A stretch of DNA of 64,000 nt from assembly GCF_007990755.1 (NCBI RefSeq), contig NZ_BJXA01000023.1, positions 55,274-119,273 of the forward strand, written 5' to 3'. Positions 16,247-25,521 of the stretch are shown here, in pieces; the first letter of the stretch is position 1, and each line of letters starts with the position of its first letter. The notes below the pieces were generated by a model. The model did no database searches. It was given only the letters and a program-made list of their open reading frames with translations, and was not told the DNA's origin. The DNA comes from Nocardia ninae NBRC 108245 (lineage in GTDB: Bacteria; Actinomycetota; Actinomycetes; Mycobacteriales; Mycobacteriaceae). Position numbers and translations under genes: made by a program.

Positions 16247-17395
16247 ATGGGCTGCACCATCGGCGAGGTGCGCATAGTTCAGCTTGCGAACTTCTACGGC
16301 CCGCGGTCGGGTGGGTTGCGCACTGCCTTGCATCACCTCGGTGAGGGCTACGTGACGGCAGGCCACGAAGTGGTGCTCATCGTGCCGGGCGCACGCCGCT
16401 CGGAAGAGCTGCTGCCGACCGGCGTGCTGCGAATAACCCTGCCCGCCTTGGCTATTCCGTGGACCGGCGGCTACCGCGCGGCCGATCCGCGGCGGGTTGC
16501 CGATGTGCTCACCGGGCTGCGCCCCGACGTGCTCGAGGTGTCGGACCGGCTGACCCTGCGCGGATTCGGCCGCTGGGCCCGGCGCCGCGACGTGACCGGG
16601 GTGATGATCTCGCACGAACGCCTCGACCGGCTGCTCGGCCAGTTCATGCCGCGCCGGGCCGCGCGCCGCTGCGCCGACGTGGCCAACGGCCGCACCGCCG
16701 CCGACTACGACATCGTCGTCTGCACCACCGAGTTCGCCCGCGAAGAGTTCCTGCGGATCGATGCGCCGAACGTCGAGCTGGTGCCGCTCGGGGTGGACCT
16801 GGAGCTGTTCAGCCCGCGCAGGCACGATGGCAGACTGCGCGCCGATCTCGGGGTGCCCGGTCATCCGCTGCTGGTGCACTGCGGCAGGTTGTCGGTGGAG
16901 AAACGGGTGGAGCGCAGCATCGAGGCGGTCGCGGCCTTGCACGAGGCGGGCACCGAGGTCCGGTTGGTCGTCGCGGGTGACGGGCCACGCCGCGAGGCAT
17001 TGGAGCGCCGAGCGCGTGCGCTGCCCGCACTGACAGGCGGACTGCCCGCCGTGCATTTCACCGGCTTCATCTCCGAGCGCGCGATGGTGGCGAAACTGCT
17101 TGCCACCGCGGATGTTTCACTGGCCCCCGGCCCGCACGAGACGTTCGGCCTCGCCGCGCTGGAGGCGCTGGCGGCGGGCACACCGGTGGTGGCGAGCCGG
17201 TCCTCGGCGCTCAAGGACATCGTGACCGCCGAGTGCGGCGCGGTCGCCGACGACCGCGGCTCCGCGTTCGCGCAGGCCGTCACCGACGTGCTCGCGCTGC
17301 CGACGGTGGGCCGCAGGCGCGCGGCCCGCAGCCGGGCCGAGCAGTACACCTGGCCCAGGGCGGTGGCCGGAATGCTCGCCGTACTGGGCCGCTGA
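16247..17395 (+). CDS. GT4-family glycosyltransferase, probable GDP-mannose-dependent alpha-mannosyltransferase
   Basis: 382 residues with the two Rossmann halves of GT-B enzymes. The N-terminal half has ANFYGPRSGGLRTALHHLGEGYVTAGHEV, with the Gly-rich acceptor loop. The C-terminal half has CGRLSVEKRVERSIEAVA and PGPHETFGLAALEALAAGTPVVAS, the E-x7-E donor-binding motif. This pattern resembles actinobacterial PimC/MgtA-type mannosyltransferases that build phosphatidylinositol mannosides or glycolipids at the inner face of the membrane. The exact acceptor is uncertain. ATG 16247 has GAGG eight bases upstream. The SDR follows after 58 bp on the same strand. Confidence 0.82.
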   Translation: MGCTIGEVRIVQLANFYGPRSGGLRTALHHLGEGYVTAGHEVVLIVPGARRSEELLPTGVLRITLPALAIPWTGGYRAADPRRVADVLTGLRPDVLEVSDRLTLRGFGRWARRRDVTGVMISHERLDRLLGQFMPRRAARRCADVANGRTAADYDIVVCTTEFAREEFLRIDAPNVELVPLGVDLELFSPRRHDGRLRADLGVPGHPLLVHCGRLSVEKRVERSIEAVAALHEAGTEVRLVVAGDGPRREALERRARALPALTGGLPAVHFTGFISERAMVAKLLATADVSLAPGPHETFGLAALEALAAGTPVVASRSSALKDIVTAECGAVADDRGSAFAQAVTDVLALPTVGRRRAARSRAEQYTWPRAVAGMLAVLGR

Positions 17396-17453
17396 GCCGC
17401 GCTCGATTACCCTGCGGTGAGCCGATTCGAGAAATTCGAGATGAGGATGCGCA

Positions 17454-18326
17454 GTGCGAGGTAATGGGCGACCGGGCCGCAGGACAGTGCGGGACGCGAA
17501 GGTGCTGATCACGGGCGCCGCCAGCGGAATAGGCCGGGCCACCGCGCAGGCCGCCGCCGCGGCGGGCGCCGAGCTGGTGCTCACCGACATCGATGCCGCC
17601 GGACTGGACGACACGGTGGCGGGCATCCGGCGCGACGGCGGCGTCGTGCTCGCCGCGCGGGCGTTCGACATCACCGACTTCGATGCGGTCACTGCCTTCG
17701 CCGAGCAGGTGCACGGCGAGCACGGCAGCCTCGACATCGTGATGAACGTCGCGGGCACCTCGGCCTGGGGCACCGTGGAAAATCTGGAGCACAAGCATTG
17801 GCGGCGCATGGTCGACGTCAACCTGATGGGTCCGATCCACGTGATCGAGAACTTCGTGCCGCCGATGGTGCGGGCGGGCAAGGGCGGCTCGCTGGTCAAC
17901 GTCTCGTCGGCGGCCGGTCTGCTCGCGCTGCCCTGGCACGCGGCCTACAGCGCGAGCAAGTACGGCATCCGCGGCGTCTCCGAGGTGCTGCGCTTCGACC
18001 TCGACCAGCACAACATCTCGGTGCACCTGGTGGTGCCCGGCGCGGTGGACACACCGCTGGTGCACAGCGTCGAACTGGTCGGCGTCGACCGGGAGTCACC
18101 GAAGATCCGCAGGCTCACCGAGTCGTTCACCAAGCACGCGGTGTCGCCGGAGCATGTGGCGGCCTCGATCCTGCGCGGCATCGCGCGCAACCGATTCCTG
18201 ATCTACACGTCCTTCGACATTCGCTTCGGCTACTGGTGGGCGCGAAAGTTCGCGCTGCCCTACGAGATTGTGATGCGGCGCGCCAGCGCCAGGTTCAGCC
18301 GGTTGCTGGCCGCGCAGCACAATTGA
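17454..18326 (+). CDS. SDR-family NAD(P)-dependent oxidoreductase
   Basis: 290 residues with a classical short-chain dehydrogenase fold: [10 protein letters not shown] for the dinucleotide, NVAG in strand 4, NVSSAAG with the active Ser, and YSASKYG carrying Tyr and Lys of the catalytic tetrad. The C-terminal extension ([39 protein letters not shown]) is hydrophobic and basic, as in membrane-associated actinobacterial SDRs acting on lipid-like substrates. GTG 17454 has GAGGA six bases before it. The 3' end overlaps soxR on the other strand by 32 bp. Confidence 0.88.
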   Translation: MRGNGRPGRRTVRDAKVLITGAASGIGRATAQAAAAAGAELVLTDIDAAGLDDTVAGIRRDGGVVLAARAFDITDFDAVTAFAEQVHGEHGSLDIVMNVAGTSAWGTVENLEHKHWRRMVDVNLMGPIHVIENFVPPMVRAGKGGSLVNVSSAAGLLALPWHAAYSASKYGIRGVSEVLRFDLDQHNISVHLVVPGAVDTPLVHSVELVGVDRESPKIRRLTESFTKHAVSPEHVAASILRGIARNRFLIYTSFDIRFGYWWARKFALPYEIVMRRASARFSRLLAAQHN

Positions 18327-18780
18327 GCTGCACATCCAGCACGCGCGCGCCGGGGCCTTCGGTGCCGAGCCGGTCGTGCTCGTTGACCAGTTTGCAGCTG
18401 CCGAGTGACAGACAGCCGCAGCCGATGCAGCCGGTCAGGTTGTCGCGCAACCGAATCAGTTGGGTGATGCGGTCGTCGAGGTCGGCGCGCCAGGTGGTGG
18501 ACAGCGTCTCCCAGTCGCGGCGGGTGGGGTTGCGGCCTTCCGGCAGCTGATCGAGGGCGTCGCGAATCTCGCTGAGCGGTATACCGACCCGCTGGGAAAT
18601 GCGGATGAAAGCGACCCGCCGCAGCGTCTCGCGCGCGTATCTGCGTTGATTCCCGCTGGTCCGCCGACTGCTGATGAGTCCTTCGCGTTCGTAGAAGTGC
18701 AACGCGGAAACTGCTACTCCGCTACGCTCGGAAAGCTGCCCGGGGGTCAGCTCCTTTGCTCGCCAATCGGCTGTCGACAT
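18295..18780 (-). CDS. soxR: Redox-sensitive MerR-type activator SoxR
   Basis: 161 residues. The N-terminal MerR helix-turn-helix ([40 protein letters not shown]) is followed by a coiled-coil dimer helix and the 2Fe-2S cysteine cluster [12 protein letters not shown], whose C-x2-C-x-C-x5-C spacing defines SoxR. The protein senses redox-cycling compounds or superoxide through oxidation of the cluster and activates promoters with a stretched spacer. A canonical SoxR box lies 18 bp upstream of its start codon (18798-18815), so autoregulation is likely, and the divergent arcA promoter is close. The 3' end overlaps the SDR gene by 32 bp. Confidence 0.95.
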   Translation of the reverse strand: MSTADWRAKELTPGQLSERSGVAVSALHFYEREGLISSRRTSGNQRRYARETLRRVAFIRISQRVGIPLSEIRDALDQLPEGRNPTRRDWETLSTTWRADLDDRITQLIRLRDNLTGCIGCGCLSLGSCKLVNEHDRLGTEGPGARVLDVQLNCAARPATG

Positions 18781-18797
18781 GCACGCTCCTCCATTCC

Positions 18798-18815
18798 CCT
18801 CAACAATACTTGAGG
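18798..18815. promoter_or_regulatory. SoxR box
   Basis: CCTCAA-CAATAC-TTGAGG, an 18-bp palindrome whose two arms are identical to the known enterobacterial SoxR site upstream of soxS. It lies between soxR and arcA, 18 bp from the soxR start. Binding by the adjacent SoxR is strongly suggested by family knowledge. Confidence 0.9.
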
Positions 18816-18955
18816 TTAGTCGGAGCCGGGGGAGGAATCGCCCGCATCGGCCAGTCGGCCCGATCCGCCGATGGCGAGGGCTGCACCACGCCGCAAGACC
18901 ACAACGAACCCCCGAATAACGTGCTCTGGAGCCCCCGGCGAACTACGGTCTGAGC

Positions 18956-20254
18956 ATGGGAGCAGATGCTGTGCCCGCGCGGCACGGAGAGGACTCGGAC
19001 GCGGACGGGCTGGACCCCGACAGTCCGGGCACGCGGTTGACGGTGACCTCCGAGGTCGGCACGCTGCGCACGGTGCTGTTGCATCGGCCCGGCGACGAGC
19101 TGCGCAGGCTCACCCCGCGCAACAACGATCAGCTGCTGTTCGACGGCATTCCCTGGGTGGAGCGGGCCCAACAGGAGCACGACGCGTTCACCGGCGTGCT
19201 GCGCGAGCGCGGTGTCGAGGTGCTGCTGCTGGCCGACCTGCTCGCCGAGACCCTCGCGGTCAGCGGCGCCGCCCGCATCCAGGGCATCTCCGCCGCGGTG
19301 GACGCGCGCAGGCTCGGGCACACGCTCGCCGACCAGCTCGCCGCCTTCCTGCGCGGCGTCCGGGCCAGGGACCTGGCCAACATCCTGATGGCCGGAATGA
19401 CCTTCGACGAACTGCCGTTCGGACCCGACGCCACCTCGCTGGTGCGCCGGATGCACCACGGCGCGGACTTCGTCATCGATCCGCTGCCCAACCTGCTGTT
19501 CACCAGGGACTCCTCGTTCTGGATCGGGCCACGCGTCGCGATCACCTCGCTGGCGCTGCCCGCCCGGATCCGGGAAACCTCGCTCACCGACCTGATCTAC
19601 GCCTTCCATCCGCGTTTCCTCGGGGTGCGCCGCGCCTACGAATCGCACACCGCGCCCATCGAGGGCGGCGACGTGCTGCTGCTCGCGCCCGGTGTCGTCG
19701 CGGTAGGTGTCGGCGAACGCACCTCGCCAGCGGGCGCGGAAGCGTTGGCGCGCAGCCTGTTCGACGACGACCTCGCGCACACAGTGCTGGTCGTGCCGAT
19801 CGCGCAGAACCGGGCGACCATGCACCTGGACACCGTCTGCACGATGGTCGACAGCGACGCGCTGGTGATGTACCCGGCGGTGCGTGACTCGCTGTGCGCG
19901 TTCACCATTCAACGCGAAGACGATTACAGCGGCCGCAACGGCGAGGGCCGGGTGGCGATGAGCGGGCCCGATCCGTTCCTGGTCGCCGCGGCCAAGGCGA
20001 TGGGCATCGACAAACTGCGGGTGATCGACACCGGCCTCGACGGCGTCACCGCCGAGCGCGAACAGTGGGACGACGGCAACAACACGCTGGCCATCGCGCC
20101 GGGCGTGGTGGCCGCCTACGAGCGCAACGAGATGACGAATGCTCGCCTGGAAGACGCGGGCATCGAGGTGCTGCGCATTCCTGGCTCCGAATTGGGTTCC
20201 GGTAGAGGCGGACCCCGCTGTCTGTCCTGTCCACTATCCCGGGATGAGTTGTGA
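18956..20254 (+). CDS. arcA: Arginine deiminase
   Basis: 432 residues. Guanidino-group-modifying fold with [56 protein letters not shown] and [10 protein letters not shown] (catalytic His). The terminal [13 protein letters not shown] holds the nucleophilic Cys. It converts arginine to citrulline and ammonia in the cytosol, supplying ammonium or ATP when followed by ornithine transcarbamoylase and carbamate kinase; neither gene is in this window. The N-terminus is about 20 residues longer than usual, so GTG or ATG codons further in are possible starts. It occupies the arcA position relative to pmt known from M. tuberculosis Rv1001-Rv1002c. Confidence 0.93.
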   Translation: MGADAVPARHGEDSDADGLDPDSPGTRLTVTSEVGTLRTVLLHRPGDELRRLTPRNNDQLLFDGIPWVERAQQEHDAFTGVLRERGVEVLLLADLLAETLAVSGAARIQGISAAVDARRLGHTLADQLAAFLRGVRARDLANILMAGMTFDELPFGPDATSLVRRMHHGADFVIDPLPNLLFTRDSSFWIGPRVAITSLALPARIRETSLTDLIYAFHPRFLGVRRAYESHTAPIEGGDVLLLAPGVVAVGVGERTSPAGAEALARSLFDDDLAHTVLVVPIAQNRATMHLDTVCTMVDSDALVMYPAVRDSLCAFTIQREDDYSGRNGEGRVAMSGPDPFLVAAAKAMGIDKLRVIDTGLDGVTAEREQWDDGNNTLAIAPGVVAAYERNEMTNARLEDAGIEVLRIPGSELGSGRGGPRCLSCPLSRDEL

Positions 20255-20261
20255 TCCAACC

Positions 20262-20621
20262 ATGTTCAACATCACCGTGTCGCATGAGTCGGCTGTCCCG
20301 CCCTACGAGCAGCTACGCATGGGGATCATCGCCAAGGTGCGCTCCGGCGAGCTGACCGCGGGCACCAAGATCCCCACCGTGCGGGCGCTGGCCGCGCAAC
20401 TCGGTCTCGCGCCGAACACGGTGGCGCGCGCCTACCGCGAGCTGGAGGCCGACGGCGTGGTCGAAACCCGGGGCAGGCAAGGCTCTTTCATCGCCTCCTC
20501 CGGAGATCCGACGCGCGACGTGGCAGGCCGCGCCGCCACGGCTTACGTCGCTACCGTTCGCCGCTTGGGGCTCGACGACGCCGCCGCGCTCCGTTACGTC
20601 AAAGCGGCGCTGGAGGGTTGA
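20262..20621 (+). CDS. Short GntR-family (YtrA-like) regulator
   Basis: 119 residues from ATG 20262; an alternative ATG at 20244 overlaps the arcA stop. The GntR winged helix is clear: YEQLRMGIIAKVRSGELTAGTKIPTVRALAAQLGLAPNTVARAYRELEADGVVETRGRQGSFI. Only about 45 residues follow, too short for a ligand-binding domain, which marks the YtrA subgroup. Members usually repress ABC-transporter operons and themselves, but no transporter is adjacent. Its position directly after arcA suggests cotranscription. Confidence 0.85.
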   Translation: MFNITVSHESAVPPYEQLRMGIIAKVRSGELTAGTKIPTVRALAAQLGLAPNTVARAYRELEADGVVETRGRQGSFIASSGDPTRDVAGRAATAYVATVRRLGLDDAAALRYVKAALEG

Positions 20622-20637
20622 GCGGCGCTGCGCGTGC

Positions 20638-22233
20638 TCAGCGCCAGCTCGGCAACCAGAGGTGGTCGTGCCAGTTGCCCGGTGTGATCGGCAGTGCGGT
20701 GAGGATCGGCCAGAGCCAGATGAAATTGGCGATCACCAGGCCGAGGTAGAGACAGACGGCGAGCAGGCCGAGGGTGTGCCGTTCGTCGGGCGCGACCGGT
20801 AGGTAGGTGCCGACCGGACTGCGTGGCACGGGTATTCGCCGGGACGGGCCGAGGATGTCGCCGAGGACCAGCGCCATGCCCATCACCAGGAACGGGGCGA
20901 GCGCCACGGCGTAGAAGTAGTACATCTGCCGGTCGAGGGTGAGGAACCAGGGCAGCAGCGCCGCGCTGTAGCCGACGAGCACCGCGGCGTAGCGCCAGTC
21001 GCGCCGCACCACGATGCGCCAGATCATCCAGGCGATCACCGGGAAGGCCAGCCACCAGATCGCCGGGGTGCCGATCAGCATGACGGCCTTGACGCACTGG
21101 GTCTGCCCGCAGCCGCTGACGCCGTTGTCGGCGTAGTAGTAGAGCATCGGCCGCAGCCCCATCGGCCAGGTCCACGGCTTGGACTCCCAGGGGTGGTGAT
21201 TGCCCGCCGAATTGGTCAGGCCTTCATGGAATTTGAGCGCCTCGCCGCTGTAGAACCAGAGCGAACGCAGGGCAGCGGGGATCCAGCTGAACGGCCCGCC
21301 GGTGCCGACCTGATTGCCGACCGCCCACCGGTTGACGCCGGTCTCGCTGGCGAACCAGGCCCAGTAGGTGCCGAGATACACCCCGAGCGGCACCAGCACC
21401 AGCGCGTACAGGGCGGGGCCGACATCGCGGATCGCCGTGCCGGACCATGGACTGCGCACGCCATAGGCGCGCCGGGCCGCCAGGTCGAAGCCGACGCTGA
21501 GCAGGCCGAAGGCGATGATGAAGTAGACGCCGGACCATTTTGTCCCGCAGGCCAATCCGAGCAGCACCCCGGCGCCGAAGCGCCACCAGCGCACCCCCAG
21601 GCGCGGTCCCCAGGGTGTCTCGCCGATCCGGCCTTCGGCGTCGGCCTTGGCGAACCGGGCCCGCACCTCGTCCCGGTCGACGATCAGACAGCCGAAGGCG
21701 GCCGTGACGAACATCGCCAGGAAGATGTCGAGCATGCCGATGCGCGAGGAGACGAAGGTGGTGCCGTCGGCGATCAGCAGAATGCCCGCGATCGCGCCGA
21801 TCAGGGTGGACCTGGCCAGCCGCCGCACGATGCGGATCACCAGCAGGACGAGCAGGGTTCCGGCCACCGCGGAGGCGAAGCGCCAGCCCCAGCCGTTGTA
21901 GCCGAATATCGCTTCCCCGATCGCGATGAGCTGCTTGCCGACCGGCGGATGCACCACCAGCCCGTAGCCGGGGTTGTCCTCCACCCAGCCGCCGTTGAGC
22001 ATCTGCCAGCCCTGTGGCGCGTAATGCTTCTCGTCGAACACCGGGGTGCCCGCGTCGGTGGGGTAGTTGAGCATGGTGAACCGCGTTACCGCCGCGATCG
22101 CCGTGAGGAACGCGGTGACGAGCCAGCCGCGCAGCGTGTCGGTCGGCCCGAAATCGGGCGAGGGTCGCCGCGGCGCGGGGCTCGACCAGGAGGGCACGGA
22201 CCCGAACGGAGCGGTCGCGCGCTGGTCGGTCAC
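20638..22233 (-). CDS. pmt: Polyprenol-phosphate-mannose:protein O-mannosyltransferase (PMT family)
   Basis: About 531 residues with 10-11 hydrophobic helices. PMT features near the N-terminus include RFTMLNYPTDAGTPVFDEKHYAPQGWQML, whose acidic pair (D-E) is the catalytic region of the first extracytoplasmic loop, and HPPVGKQLIAIGEAIFGYNGWGWRF. It transfers mannose from polyprenol phosphate to Ser/Thr of secreted proteins during Sec export. GTG 22233 has GGAG ten bases upstream; GTGs at 22242 and 22296 are also possible. It is divergent from rsmI, the same neighbour pair as Rv1002c/Rv1003. A 19-bp tandem repeat separates them. Confidence 0.92.
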   Translation of the reverse strand: MTDQRATAPFGSVPSWSSPAPRRPSPDFGPTDTLRGWLVTAFLTAIAAVTRFTMLNYPTDAGTPVFDEKHYAPQGWQMLNGGWVEDNPGYGLVVHPPVGKQLIAIGEAIFGYNGWGWRFASAVAGTLLVLLVIRIVRRLARSTLIGAIAGILLIADGTTFVSSRIGMLDIFLAMFVTAAFGCLIVDRDEVRARFAKADAEGRIGETPWGPRLGVRWWRFGAGVLLGLACGTKWSGVYFIIAFGLLSVGFDLAARRAYGVRSPWSGTAIRDVGPALYALVLVPLGVYLGTYWAWFASETGVNRWAVGNQVGTGGPFSWIPAALRSLWFYSGEALKFHEGLTNSAGNHHPWESKPWTWPMGLRPMLYYYADNGVSGCGQTQCVKAVMLIGTPAIWWLAFPVIAWMIWRIVVRRDWRYAAVLVGYSAALLPWFLTLDRQMYYFYAVALAPFLVMGMALVLGDILGPSRRIPVPRSPVGTYLPVAPDERHTLGLLAVCLYLGLVIANFIWLWPILTALPITPGNWHDHLWLPSWR

Positions 22234-22403
22234 CTGTGTCACGCTCCGATCGTATGCTGTGCGCGCCACGAGGTCCCGCAGCGGTGAGCCCGACACCGTG
22301 TGAAATCCCTAGCACGCGCGTACTCGCCGAGTGGTCACGATCACATACCGAGTACGCCGACCACTGCCGCGCGTCGAACAAGGTGTCCGGGAGTGATGCG
22401 TAC

Positions 22404-22574
22404 ATCCCACGATTGCCGCGTACGCGTCCATGTTGCCGGGAATGTCTCGTGGTGCCGCGCATGTCTCGTGTCGCCGCGCGCGTCTCGTGCTGCCGCGCAT
22501 GTCTGGTGGTGCCGCGCATGTCTCGTGTCGCCATGTACGCCTCGTGCTGTCCGATATGTCGCATGGTTCCTGCG
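22404..22574. repeat. 19-bp tandem repeat array, about nine units
   Basis: Successive 19-bp units begin at 22404, 22423, 22442, 22461, 22480, 22499, 22518, 22537 and 22556. The best-matching unit is ATGTCTCGTGGTGCCGCGC (22442). The centre units are nearly identical and the edge units have drifted. The period is not a multiple of three, and all six frames stay partly open because of base composition, so it is not a protein repeat. It fills the pmt-rsmI intergenic region. Confidence 0.9.
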
Positions 22575-22709
22575 CCCGAACCGATGGCGAAAACGGGCGC
22601 GTGGCGCATTCGGCTGTGCGTGGCGCAGTAGGGCTGCGGGCGCGGGGTGGGCGGGTCGATAGGCTGCGAAGGTTCGGTAGGTGCCGGGCGCGGTCGAGAC
22701 GGGAGTGCG

Positions 22710-23570
22710 GTGGCGGACGATGCGACAGGGCCGGGCAGGCTGGTGCTTGCGGCGACGCCGATGGGGGACATCGGCGATGCCTCGCAGCGGCTGCGCGACG
22801 CGCTCGGGTCCGCGGACATCGTCGCGGCGGAGGACACCCGGCGGACCAAATCGCTCGCCAAGGCGCTCGGCGTGGCGATCGCCGGCCGGGTGATCAGCTT
22901 CTACGACCACGTGGAGGTCGCGAAGATTCCGGCGCTGCTCGCCGATATCGAGGCCGGGCGCACCGTGCTGCTGGTCACCGACGCGGGCATGCCCTCGGTG
23001 AGCGACCCCGGCTACCGGCTGGTCGCGGCGTGCGCGGAGCGCGATCTGCCGGTGACCTGCCTGCCCGGCCCGTCGGCGGTCACCACGGCGCTCGCGCTGT
23101 CCGCACTGCCGGTGGAACGGTTCTGCTTCGACGGCTTCGCCCCGCGCAAGGGCGGTCAGCGCCGAGAGTGGTTGCGCACCTTGGCCACCGAGCCGCGCGC
23201 CTGCGTGTTCTTCGAGGCACCGCACCGCCTCGCCGACTGCCTGGCCGACGCCGTCACCGTGCTCGGCCCCGACCGGCGCGCCGCCGTCTGCCGCGAACTG
23301 ACCAAAACCTACGAGGAGGTCATCCGCGGCACCCTCGCCGAGGTCGCCGCCTGGGCCGTCGACGGCGCCCGCGGCGAGATCACCGTCGTCCTCGAGGGCG
23401 CGCAACCCAAGTCCGTCGACCCGGTCGACCTGGTGGACGAGGTCCAAGCGCTCACCGCCGACGGCATCCGCCTCAAGGACGCCTGCGCCCAGCTCGCCGG
23501 CCAGCACGGCGTCTCCCGCAACGAGCTCTACGACGCGGTGCTGGTCGCCCGCCGCGACAGCGAGGACTGA
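22710..23570 (+). CDS. rsmI: 16S rRNA (cytidine(1402)-2'-O)-methyltransferase RsmI
   Basis: 286 residues of the tetrapyrrole-methylase-like fold: LVLAATPMGDIGDASQRLRDALGSADIVAAEDTRRT at the start, then LLVTDAGMPSVSDPGYRLVAACAE and CLPGPSAVTTALALSALP, all family signatures. It 2'-O-methylates C1402 of 16S rRNA at the decoding centre using S-adenosylmethionine. GTG 22710 follows GGGAG; a longer ATG at 22647 is unlikely. It is divergent from pmt across the tandem repeat, as in mycobacteria. Confidence 0.93.
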   Translation: MADDATGPGRLVLAATPMGDIGDASQRLRDALGSADIVAAEDTRRTKSLAKALGVAIAGRVISFYDHVEVAKIPALLADIEAGRTVLLVTDAGMPSVSDPGYRLVAACAERDLPVTCLPGPSAVTTALALSALPVERFCFDGFAPRKGGQRREWLRTLATEPRACVFFEAPHRLADCLADAVTVLGPDRRAAVCRELTKTYEEVIRGTLAEVAAWAVDGARGEITVVLEGAQPKSVDPVDLVDEVQALTADGIRLKDACAQLAGQHGVSRNELYDAVLVARRDSED

Positions 23571-23654
23571 CCGGCGGCGTTTGTGCGGTGCGACCGCGGT
23601 CAGGTGACGAACCGCGCCATGGTGCGCGCCGCGCCGACGCGGCATGATCGTCCT

Positions 23655-24407
23655 ATGTCTTCTCTGGAAAGCAAGGCCAAGACCTTCCTCGCACTGCACC
23701 GTCCCGGTGACCCCGCCGTACTGCCCACCGTGTGGGACGCGTGGTCGGCGAAGGTGGCGGTGGACGCCGGGTTCGCCGCGCTCACCGTGGGCAGTCATCC
23801 GGTGGCCGACTCGATCGGGCGCGCCGACGGCGAGGGGATGACCTTCGCCGAGTTGCTCACCAGGGTCCGGCAGATCACCGAGGCCGTCGACGTGCCGGTG
23901 TCGGTGGATATCGAGTCGGGCTACGGCCTCGAACCGGCGCAGCTGATCGACGGTCTGCTCCAGGCCGGCGCCGTCGGGCTCAATATCGAGGACACCGTGC
24001 ACAGCGAGGGGCAGCGGTTGCGCGCGCCGCAGGAGCACGCCGATCTCGTGCACGGCCTGCGTCAGTTCGCCGACGCGGCCGGGGTGCACGTGGTGGTCAA
24101 CGCCAGGACCGATCTGTTCCTGCGCCAGGACGGTGACGAGGCGGACCGGGTCGATCGTGCCATCGAGCGGCTGCGCCTGGCCGCTGCCGCGGGTGCCGAC
24201 GTGCTCTTCCCGGCGGGTGCGTCCGGCGACGCTGCCGTGCGCAGGCTGACCGGTGAACTGCCCCTGCCGATCAGCATGGTCGGCCTGCCGGACAAGTCCG
24301 ACAAGGCGGTGCTCGCCGATCAGGGTGTGGCCAGGATCAGCTTCGGGCCCTTCCTACAGCGGGCGCTCACCGCGGAGCTCGAGCGGCTCCTCGCGCGCTG
24401 GAAGTAA
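23655..24407 (+). CDS. Isocitrate lyase/PEP mutase family protein
   Basis: 250 residues with an ICL/PEPM TIM barrel: PTVWDAWSAKVAVDAGFAALTVGSHPVADSIGRADGEGMTFAELL, VSVDIESGYGL (metal-binding Asp/Glu region) and GLNIEDTVHSEGQRL. The isocitrate-lyase nucleophile motif KKCGH is absent, so true isocitrate lyase is excluded. Such short proteins are typically carboxy-phosphonoenolpyruvate-mutase-like C-C or P-C lyases, for example methylisocitrate- or oxaloacetate-type enzymes, of unknown substrate. ATG 23655 is the first methionine of the conserved part. It lies where pabB would be expected from the M. tuberculosis order. Confidence 0.82.
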   Translation: MSSLESKAKTFLALHRPGDPAVLPTVWDAWSAKVAVDAGFAALTVGSHPVADSIGRADGEGMTFAELLTRVRQITEAVDVPVSVDIESGYGLEPAQLIDGLLQAGAVGLNIEDTVHSEGQRLRAPQEHADLVHGLRQFADAAGVHVVVNARTDLFLRQDGDEADRVDRAIERLRLAAAAGADVLFPAGASGDAAVRRLTGELPLPISMVGLPDKSDKAVLADQGVARISFGPFLQRALTAELERLLARWK

Positions 24408-24442
24408 CCGCTCGCCGCTGAAAAGCGCAGCGGGCACTACGG

Positions 24443-25105
24443 TTACAGGCCGAGTGTGGCGTTGACGAATTGCACGAACAGCGGAGCCAGGTCGGGGACG
24501 CGAGCGGGGCCGTCGGACACGATGACGCGGCGGGTCCGCTCCCCGATCGCGTCCGGAAGTAAGGCGATCAGCTCGTCCGACACCTCCGGTAAGGCCGGAT
24601 CCGCTTGGCGCGCTTGGTCGTAGAAGATTCGGTACAGCTCGGCGAAGCGGTCGACGGCCAGGTCGCGGAAGTCGACGGCGGCCTGGTTCACCTTGAACGA
24701 CTCGACAAGGATCAGTCGCGCGAAATCCGGTTCGGCAGCGACGGTTTCGCAGAAGGTGACGACGATCGATTCGATCCTGGCGTGCGCGTCGGCATCCGGC
24801 GCGAGCTGGGCGAGTTCCTCGGCGATCCGGGTGGCCACGATGTCCACGCCGGTGTGCACCGCCTCGACGAAGCACTCTTCCTTGTTCGCGAAGTGCTCGT
24901 AGAAGGTGCTGCGCGAGACTCGTGCTCGGGCAACGATATCGGTGAGCGTGGTGCCGGAATATCCCATGCTGTCGACGCATTCGACCATCGCCTCGATGAG
25001 CCGCCCACGCTGCGAGACCAGGACCGCGTCTCGTGCCGCGCGATGCCGATCGGCGAAGCTGTTCTGCGGCATGGGTGTCGATCCTGTCGCCTGTTGTCGG
25101 CGCAT
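24443..25105 (-). CDS. TetR-family regulator
   Basis: 220 residues; the DNA-binding part RGRLIEAMVECVDSMGYSGTTLTDIVARARVSRSTFYEHFANKEECFVEAV has the typical T-x-x-DI-x-x-x-A-x-V-S-x-x-x-FY-x-HF pattern. The C-terminal ligand domain is unremarkable. ATG 25105 has GGGAGG five bases upstream. It faces the PEP-mutase-family gene tail to tail, so it probably controls itself or an unlinked gene. An imperfect symmetric stretch, CGAACATATGCATTCG, lies 20 bp upstream (25125-25140) and could be its operator. Confidence 0.88.
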   Translation of the reverse strand: MRRQQATGSTPMPQNSFADRHRAARDAVLVSQRGRLIEAMVECVDSMGYSGTTLTDIVARARVSRSTFYEHFANKEECFVEAVHTGVDIVATRIAEELAQLAPDADAHARIESIVVTFCETVAAEPDFARLILVESFKVNQAAVDFRDLAVDRFAELYRIFYDQARQADPALPEVSDELIALLPDAIGERTRRVIVSDGPARVPDLAPLFVQFVNATLGL

Positions 25106-25521
25106 CGGTGCCCTCCCTGTTCAGCGAACATATGCATTCGTAACCAAGCATTATGCGTCTGTGCGCCAGGGGATTACGCGCCAGTGGGCAACGATGGCCG
25201 TTTCGGTCCGGGTTCGGGCCGCGTACGGTACCTTCCGGTAGGTGTTCAGTACGCGGTGGTACACGGGGCGGAGAATCGAACGGGGAATCCGAGAGTTGTT
25301 GCGCACCGCGGTGAGAGCGCTACTCGCCACGGTCGGTCGCAGCCGCCCGTCTGCCGTCCCGGCCCACCCCGAGCACGGCCCGCTCGGCCGGACCGTGCCG
25401 CGCGCGGGCTACTCGACCATCAGGCAGTGTGTGCCCGCGCGCAGCAGCATGGTGCGGCGTCGCCAACGCGGCACGGGCACAGCCTGATTCGACACACGCG
25501 ACCGAGCAGGCCGCGTGCGGC
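25106..25521. other. 415-bp intergenic region
   Basis: Upstream region of the TetR gene and downstream region of metG. A GTG-started frame at 25242-25487 (81 codons) is Arg/Pro-rich and has no recognisable features; I leave it uncalled. A possible operator lies at 25125-25140. No tRNA or terminator is visible. Confidence 0.45.

Noticed and set aside
22309-22861. Long repetitive frames across the pmt-rsmI gap on both strands
   Set aside because: The apparent protein repeats come from the 19-bp DNA repeat, which is read in all frames; no ribosome-binding site or frame preference is present.
23655-24407. Isocitrate lyase
   Set aside because: The protein is too short and lacks the catalytic KKCGH motif; it belongs to the wider PEP-mutase/ICL-like family.
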